From Ophiura sarsii (lineage: Eukaryota; Echinodermata; Ophiuroidea; Amphilepidida; Ophiuridae): DNA of 64,000 nucleotides. A program made the translations under genes and the position numbers. Shown piece by piece: positions 62,801 to 64,000 of the stretch (the first letter of the stretch is position 1; every line of letters begins with the position of its first letter). The stretch is taken from positions 105,955,606 to 106,019,605 of the forward strand of contig CM069441.1 of the NCBI GenBank assembly GCA_035610835.1. The letters are read 5' to 3'. The notes below the pieces were generated by a model. That model worked only from the letters and a program-made list of their open reading frames with translations. It had not been told where the DNA came from and did not search any database.

Positions 62801-64000
62801 CTGTAACAGTCAATGTATGTGCCCCCGTAGGAAAAGTTGTACTACCCCGATAGAAATATGAATTTTAAATGATATTTTTAAAAGTTGTTTTTGTTGTAAA
62901 ATTGTTTGTTGTGTTTATTTGTGTTTAACCTTATTTTTAACAGTTATAATCGGTCGTTGCTCATTAGTCGGCTACTATTTGAGACTATTAGTAATCTGAG
63001 ATTGTATTAACAATTTACTTCCAATGTGTTATACATGTGCACCCCCATGTCAAATTGTGCTACCCCTAGACGCTGTAACAGTCAATGTATGTGCCCCCCG
63101 TAGGAAAAGTTGTACTACCCCGATAGAAATATGAATTTTAAATGATATTTTTAAAAGTTGTTTTTGTTGTAAAATTGTTTGTTGTGTTTATTTGTGTTTA
63201 ACCTTATTTTTAACAGTTATAATCGGTCGTTGCTCATTAGTCGACTACTATTTGAGACTATTAGTAATCTGAGATTGTATTAACTATTTATTTCCATTGT
63301 GTTATACATGTGCATCCCCATGTCAAATTGTGCTACCCCTAGACGCTGTAACAGTCAATGTATGTGCCCCCCGTAGGGAAAGTTGTGCTACCCGATAGAA
63401 ATATGAATTTTAAATGATATTTTTAAAAGTTGTTTTTGTTGTAAAATTATTTGTTGTGTTTATTTGTGTTTAACCTTATTTTTAACAGTTATAATTGGTC
63501 GTTGCTCATTAGTCGGCTACTATTTAAGACTATTAGTAATCTGAGATTGCATTAACAACTTACTTCCAATGTGTTATACATGTGCATCCCCATGTCAAAT
63601 TGTGCTACCCCTAGACGCTGTAACAGTCAATGTATGTGCCCCCCGTAGGAAAAGTTGTACTACCCGATAGAAATATGAATTTTAAATGATATTTTTAAAA
63701 GTTGTTTTTGTTGTAAAATTGTTTGTTGTGTTTATTTGTGTTTAACCTTATTTTTAACAGTTATGATCGGTCGTTGCTCATTAGTCGGCTACTATTTGAG
63801 ACTATTAGTAATCTGAGATTATATTAACAATTTACTTCCAATGTGTTATACATGTGCATCCCCTTCTCAAATTGTGCTACCCCTAGACGCTGTAACAGTC
63901 AATGTATGTGCCCCCCGTAGGAAAAGTTGTACTACCCCGATAGAAATATGAATTTTAAATGATATTTTTAAAAGTTGTTTTTGTTGTAAAATTGTTTGTT
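56860..64000. repeat. ~272-bp satellite array running off the right edge
   Basis: About 26 head-to-tail copies, period ~272 bp (GATAGAAATATGAAT at 56838, 57109, 57382 and so on). Each monomer equals the loop plus right arm of the foldback element at 56386-56859, with no left arm. Variation is concentrated in the C tract before GTAGG (about 5 to 22 C) and a few diagnostic substitutions. No ORF or RNA gene recognised. The array is cut by the window end. Confidence 0.95.
58829..63050. repeat. Nine-monomer higher-order duplication within the 272-bp satellite
   Basis: Rare variants recur ~2,460 bp apart in the same order: AACCCTTTTTTTAACAG (58829, 61290), AATCTGAGTTTGCATT (~59167, ~61627), AATATGAATATTAAATG (~59845, ~62305), CTGTAAGAGTCACTG with a long C tract (~60060, ~62520) and GAGACTACTAGTAATC (~60254, ~62710). 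The match stops near 60.6/63.05 kb. Some of these variants also occur 4 or 5 monomers earlier, so shorter exchanges happened too. Confidence 0.85.

Overview
This is a eukaryotic nuclear window, most likely from a marine invertebrate animal. The evidence is AT-rich non-coding DNA, GT-AG exons, a C2H2 zinc-finger gene, a tRNA-derived SINE, several short inverted-repeat transposons and two large satellites. An echinoderm or hemichordate would fit, but nothing in the sequence fixes the species. There are no bacterial operons, CRISPR arrays, rRNA genes or functional tRNA genes. Nearly all short ORFs here lie in repeats or in other frames and are not genes.

Layout. (1) 1-6.3 kb holds one plus-strand gene whose 5' end lies outside the window. 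Three exons join in phase 0: a coiled-coil exon (634-858), a short acidic exon (2584-2673) and a large terminal exon (4171-6291) with a paired-CxxC module, an AT-hook, eight C2H2 fingers and a repetitive C-terminus. Its introns hold a hAT-like MITE and a 27-bp minisatellite. (2) 6.3-12.9 kb is gene-poor. It contains a Harbinger-like MITE with TTA target duplications, two foldback elements, a perfect 29-bp-arm hairpin and a promoter-like motif cluster. (3) 12.9-17.9 kb holds short-period satellites built on a TATCTTCAGTAGATA core, separated by a SINE, a ~105-bp tandem repeat, a GACTC-rich inverted repeat and a truncated mariner-like foldback element.

(4) About 17.9-55.3 kb is a macrosatellite: a degenerate partial unit, sixteen full monomers of 2130-2180 bp and a decayed last partial unit. 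Each monomer is a mosaic of a GC-richer island, a large TTTAAAC-type palindrome, a CAA microsatellite, a TTAA-flanked piggyBac-like MITE and diverged sub-repeats. Monomers 1-6 and 7-12 form two blocks of the same length (12,955 bp) with the same order of variants, so the array has a higher-order six-unit duplication.

(5) 55.3-56.4 kb is low-complexity and unassigned sequence. (6) From 56.4 kb to the right edge a second satellite (~272-bp period, ~26 copies) starts at a foldback element and appears to be a tandem amplification of that element's loop and right arm. It also shows a higher-order duplication of nine monomers (~2.46 kb).

The main interest is genome architecture. Two unrelated arrays carry or grew out of foldback/MITE sequences. 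Paralogous empty sites, ordered indels and duplicated blocks let the order of insertion, unit formation and block duplication be read from one sequence. I found no convincing new protein-coding system. All copy numbers and identities were judged by eye, and assembly error in the arrays cannot be excluded.
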